NCBI GenBank assembly: GCA_964548225.1
Contig: CAZJQP010000104.1
Coordinates: forward strand, 1-15,801
Direction of reading: 5' to 3'
DNA from: CALMEH01 sp964548225
GTDB lineage: Bacteria; Acidobacteriota; Blastocatellia; Pyrinomonadales; Pyrinomonadaceae
DNA: 15,801 nucleotides
Numbering within the stretch: position 1 is the stretch's first letter; each line of letters opens with the position of its first letter. The position numbers were made by a program, and so were the translations under genes. Positions 13,211 to 15,801 of this stretch are shown piece by piece. The notes beneath the pieces are model-generated. The model made no database searches and was not told where the DNA came from. It was given only the letters and a program-made list of their open reading frames with translations.

Positions 13211-13274
13211 TGAAGAAAAAAATGGAAGGATAAAGGATAGATTTACACGGCAAAAATCTTCATTCTTCAGAATT

Positions 13275-15482
13275 ATGATTAGAATTGAGGACATAATCGA
13301 AAAAGTTCAAAGAAATCGCCCCGAACCGGATGTTAATTTAATTCGGAAGGCGTATCTTTTTTCAGCACAGCATCACGAAGGTCAAAGACGCGCATCAGGA
13401 GAGCCTTATCTCGTTCATCCGCTTGCTGTTGCTGACCTTTTGGCAGATATGCGACTCGATGAAGTTAGCGTTTCAACCGGACTTTTGCACGATGTTGTCG
13501 AAGATACTTTGGTTGATTTGGAAACTCTACGCTCGTATTTCGGCGATGAAATTACCTATCTTGTTGACGGTTTAACAAAAATCGCCAATATCTCGAATCT
13601 TTCTAAGGAAAAACAACAAGCGGAAAATGTCCGCAAGATGGTTTTGGCAATGACGACCGACGTGCGTGTTGTGCTGATAAAACTCGCCGACCGGCTTCAT
13701 AATATGCGGACGATGCAGTTTCTCAAGCCCGAAAAACGCGCCCGTATTTCCCAAGAAACACTCGATATTTATGCACCGATTGCCCATCGTTTGGGAATGG
13801 GAAAGATGCGGAGTGAACTCGAAGATTTATCATTTCAAAATCTTTACACGGAAGAATACAAACGCCTCGCCAAAGAGGTTGATGTTCGGCGACCGGAACT
13901 CGAAGCCGCGCTCGAAAAAATTACCGAATCAATCAAAGCCAAACTAATAGAAAACGAAGTTCCTTTCGTCAAAATCGAAAGCCGTGTCAAGCGTCTTTAT
14001 TCGCTTTGGAAAAAACTTCGGAAACAGAAAATCACGATTGACCGCGTTTATGATTTAATCGCGGTGCGAATCATCACGCCGAACGATAAAAAGAACTGTT
14101 ATCTTGCCCTAAGCGTTGTCCACGACATCTGGACACCTGTTCCTGAGCGTTTTAAGGATTGGATTGCCATTCCGCGCGACAATTTGTATCAATCGTTACA
14201 TACGTCCGTTATCGGCGACGGCGGGCAATCCTTTGAAGTTCAAATCAGAACCGAGGAAATGCACCAAATTGCCGAAGAAGGTGTGGCGGCGCATTGGAAA
14301 TACAAAGAAAGCAAACTCGGCAAACACGATGAAGACACAAATCTCGATGAGCTTCGCAAAACGGTTGAAAAATTGCTTTTGCCGCTCGTCGAAACAAATG
14401 GAGAAAACGAAGATTCTCAAGATTTTCTAGAATCCTTGAAACTAGACCTTTATCCGAAAGACGTTTACGCCTTTACACCGATGGGCAAAGTTGTTCAGCT
14501 TCCACGAGGCGCGACACCGATTGATTTTGCTTACGCGGTTCATTCGGCAGTCGGCGACAGTTGCACAGGGGCAAAAATTCACGGGCGAATTGTTCCTTTG
14601 CGGACAGAATTACAAAATGGCGATGTTGTTGAAATATTACGGACGACGGGATCGAAACCTTCGCCCGATTGGTTAAATCACGTTGTAACGTCAAAAGCGC
14701 GAAGCAGTATCCGGCATTGGATTTCAGAACAGCAACGCGCCGAATCAATTGAAATCGGACGTAAATTGCTTGAAAAAGAAGCCGAAAGATTTCGTATTTC
14801 ATCGAAAAAAATACTCGGTAATGAAGCCGAGATGAAACGCATTGCCAACGAATACGGACTTGGCAGAGGTGAAGATTTATTAGCTTCCGTCGGCTATGGT
14901 AAAACCCTGCCGCGAAATGTTTTAGCGAAATATCTTGGCGCGGAAAAATTTGCGGAATTAGATCCTGAAAAGAAAAAAGAAACAAGACTCGAAACTGCCA
15001 CCAAAGCCGTCAAAAAATTCATCGGTTTGGGTGAAGACGCAATCATTGTCAAAGGCGTGGACAATCTTTTGACAAATCGCGCAAATTGCTGTAATCCGCT
15101 TCGCGGCGAGGAAATTATCGGCTATATTTCGCTCGGTAAAGGAATTGTCGTGCATAATAAACGGTGTAAAAATGTTCAGCATTTGATGGTTAATAAAGAC
15201 CGCATCGTCGAGGTTGAATGGGCAAAAAATGAAAAAGAGCATATTCAGTCAATTCGTGTGTTGGTAACTACGGAAAACCGAACCGGAATGCTTGCCGGAA
15301 TTACTAACGCAATTGCCGAAATAAAAACCGGAATTCGAGATGCCCATGCGGAAGTTTCAAAAAATAATTACGGCTTAATTGAAGTAACGATTGAGGTTTT
15401 TGATAAAAAACATCTTGATCGCGTTATTAGTTCAATCTCTCAGGTTCCGGGCGTAATTGATGTCGAAAGAGTCAATTCTTAA
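13275..15482 (+). CDS. rel: Bifunctional (p)ppGpp synthetase/hydrolase, RelA/SpoT family
   Basis: The enzyme makes and degrades the stringent-response alarmone (p)ppGpp in the cytoplasm. The 735-aa length fits long Rel proteins. The HD hydrolase domain (about 20-180) is intact: His48 in YLVHPL, His72-Asp73 in LLHDVVEDT, Asp139 in KLADRLHNMRT. The synthetase domain (about 235-345) keeps SRVKRLYSLWKKL, YDLIAVRI with Asp259, NLYQSLHT, and FEVQIRT with Glu321. A TGS domain follows (about 394-455, DVYAFTPMGKVVQLPRGATPIDFAY), then the Cys-containing region NRANCCNPLRGEEIIGY (601-617) and a C-terminal ACT domain (about 657-735). Both activities should therefore work. The frame extends 26 codons upstream to a GTG inside the terminator stem; ATG 13275 is preferred because MIRIEDIIEKV matches the usual N-terminus. 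No Shine-Dalgarno sequence is seen. Confidence 0.96.
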   Translation: MIRIEDIIEKVQRNRPEPDVNLIRKAYLFSAQHHEGQRRASGEPYLVHPLAVADLLADMRLDEVSVSTGLLHDVVEDTLVDLETLRSYFGDEITYLVDGLTKIANISNLSKEKQQAENVRKMVLAMTTDVRVVLIKLADRLHNMRTMQFLKPEKRARISQETLDIYAPIAHRLGMGKMRSELEDLSFQNLYTEEYKRLAKEVDVRRPELEAALEKITESIKAKLIENEVPFVKIESRVKRLYSLWKKLRKQKITIDRVYDLIAVRIITPNDKKNCYLALSVVHDIWTPVPERFKDWIAIPRDNLYQSLHTSVIGDGGQSFEVQIRTEEMHQIAEEGVAAHWKYKESKLGKHDEDTNLDELRKTVEKLLLPLVETNGENEDSQDFLESLKLDLYPKDVYAFTPMGKVVQLPRGATPIDFAYAVHSAVGDSCTGAKIHGRIVPLRTELQNGDVVEILRTTGSKPSPDWLNHVVTSKARSSIRHWISEQQRAESIEIGRKLLEKEAERFRISSKKILGNEAEMKRIANEYGLGRGEDLLASVGYGKTLPRNVLAKYLGAEKFAELDPEKKKETRLETATKAVKKFIGLGEDAIIVKGVDNLLTNRANCCNPLRGEEIIGYISLGKGIVVHNKRCKNVQHLMVNKDRIVEVEWAKNEKEHIQSIRVLVTTENRTGMLAGITNAIAEIKTGIRDAHAEVSKNNYGLIEVTIEVFDKKHLDRVISSISQVPGVIDVERVNS

Positions 15483-15801
15483 AAACTCATTTTCATTTTC
15501 GACATTTGACCCGCAAGCAACAGAAAATTTAAAAATCTGTGGCTGATTGGTTGAAAATTCAGGCTGATAGGCGATTTCGACAAGTTGCGCTAAACCTCTT
15601 TGCAAATTGGGATTGAGATGTATATCTGCGCTATTTGCCAAAAACGCTTCGCCAGATTTGTCAAAATTCCCCTGTTTCTTCTAAAAGCGATTTTCTTTCA
15701 ATTCGTTCAATTCTTCGTTGAAAAAAAACTTCCGCACCTTTAGTAGTTTTAACGTCAGTTCGGGATAAGAATCAGCCAACAACAGAAACAAGGTCTTTGA
15801 A
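15432..15801 (-). pseudogene. Damaged or partial convergent gene at the right edge
   Basis: On the minus strand one frame is open from the window edge (15800) to a stop at 15432-15434, broken only by TAG at 15681-15683. The upstream part reads like coding sequence (TLFLLLADSYPELTLKLLK, then NEELNELKENRF). The downstream part continues as FDKSGEAFLANSADIHLNPN and LAQLVEIAYQPEF. A one-frame-over reading across the stop (SLLEETGEF) looks more natural than the in-frame one, so a pair of compensating single-T changes in T-runs near 15663-15687 is possible. The last 17 codons overlap the rel 3' end antisense. I do not recognise the family. It could be a decayed gene, a real gene with assembly errors, or chance. 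Confidence 0.35.

Noticed and set aside
13197..13274. 26-codon N-terminal extension of rel from a GTG
   Set aside because: The GTG is inside the right arm of a perfect terminator hairpin, and the extension has no family similarity.

Overview
This is a bacterial chromosomal window, AT-leaning, coding almost entirely on the + strand. The gene set (tgt-yajC-secD-secF, a TonB/ExbB/ExbD/ExbD cluster, a bifunctional RelA/SpoT enzyme, a secreted delta-60 repeat protein and a Uma2-family gene) describes a diderm bacterium. From the protein flavour and codon style I would guess a Blastocatellia-type Acidobacteriota, but this is recollection rather than proof; no rRNA or tRNA gene is present to settle it.

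Layout. Positions 1-711 hold no convincing gene. They carry two adjacent repetitive structures: a heptamer-based palindrome (200-307) and a roughly 260-bp MITE-like element (365-625) with terminal inverted repeats and a palindromic array of 21-bp units. A secreted delta-60 repeat protein follows (712-2016), then a fused membrane redox protein made of a MauE/DoxX-like domain, two thioredoxin-like domains and a His-rich linker (2065-3555). Next is the classical tgt-yajC-secD-secF block (3644-8811). It is interrupted between tgt and yajC by a doubly frameshifted Uma2 gene, and yajC appears to have its own promoter overlapping the end of that gene. After a terminator-like hairpin and a gene-free stretch of about 500 bp, with promoter-like and operator-like sequences, comes the Ton-type cluster: tonB-like, exbB, exbD, a second exbD and a putative lipoprotein (9318-13145). 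A 20-bp perfect hairpin terminator separates it from the (p)ppGpp synthetase/hydrolase (13275-15482). The right end (15432-15801, minus strand) seems to be the damaged 3' part of a convergent gene that runs off the window.

How they work together. YajC, SecD and SecF form the accessory membrane complex that uses the proton-motive force to help Sec export. ExbB, the two ExbD proteins and TonB couple the same force to outer-membrane processes. The secreted and redox-active proteins upstream are plausible clients of export. No dedicated partner such as a TonB-dependent receptor lies in the window.

The most striking unexplained signal is a set of short intergenic palindromes whose arms are tandem 7- or 8-base units: 200-307, 3559-3637, 5866-5925, 7671-7730 and 11025-11100. 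Three of them fill the exact gaps yajC/secD, secD/secF and exbB/exbD, starting at the upstream stop codon or within about 5 nt of it and ending within about 15 nt of the next start codon. I see no defence island, CRISPR array or phage module, and no clearly new enzymatic system.
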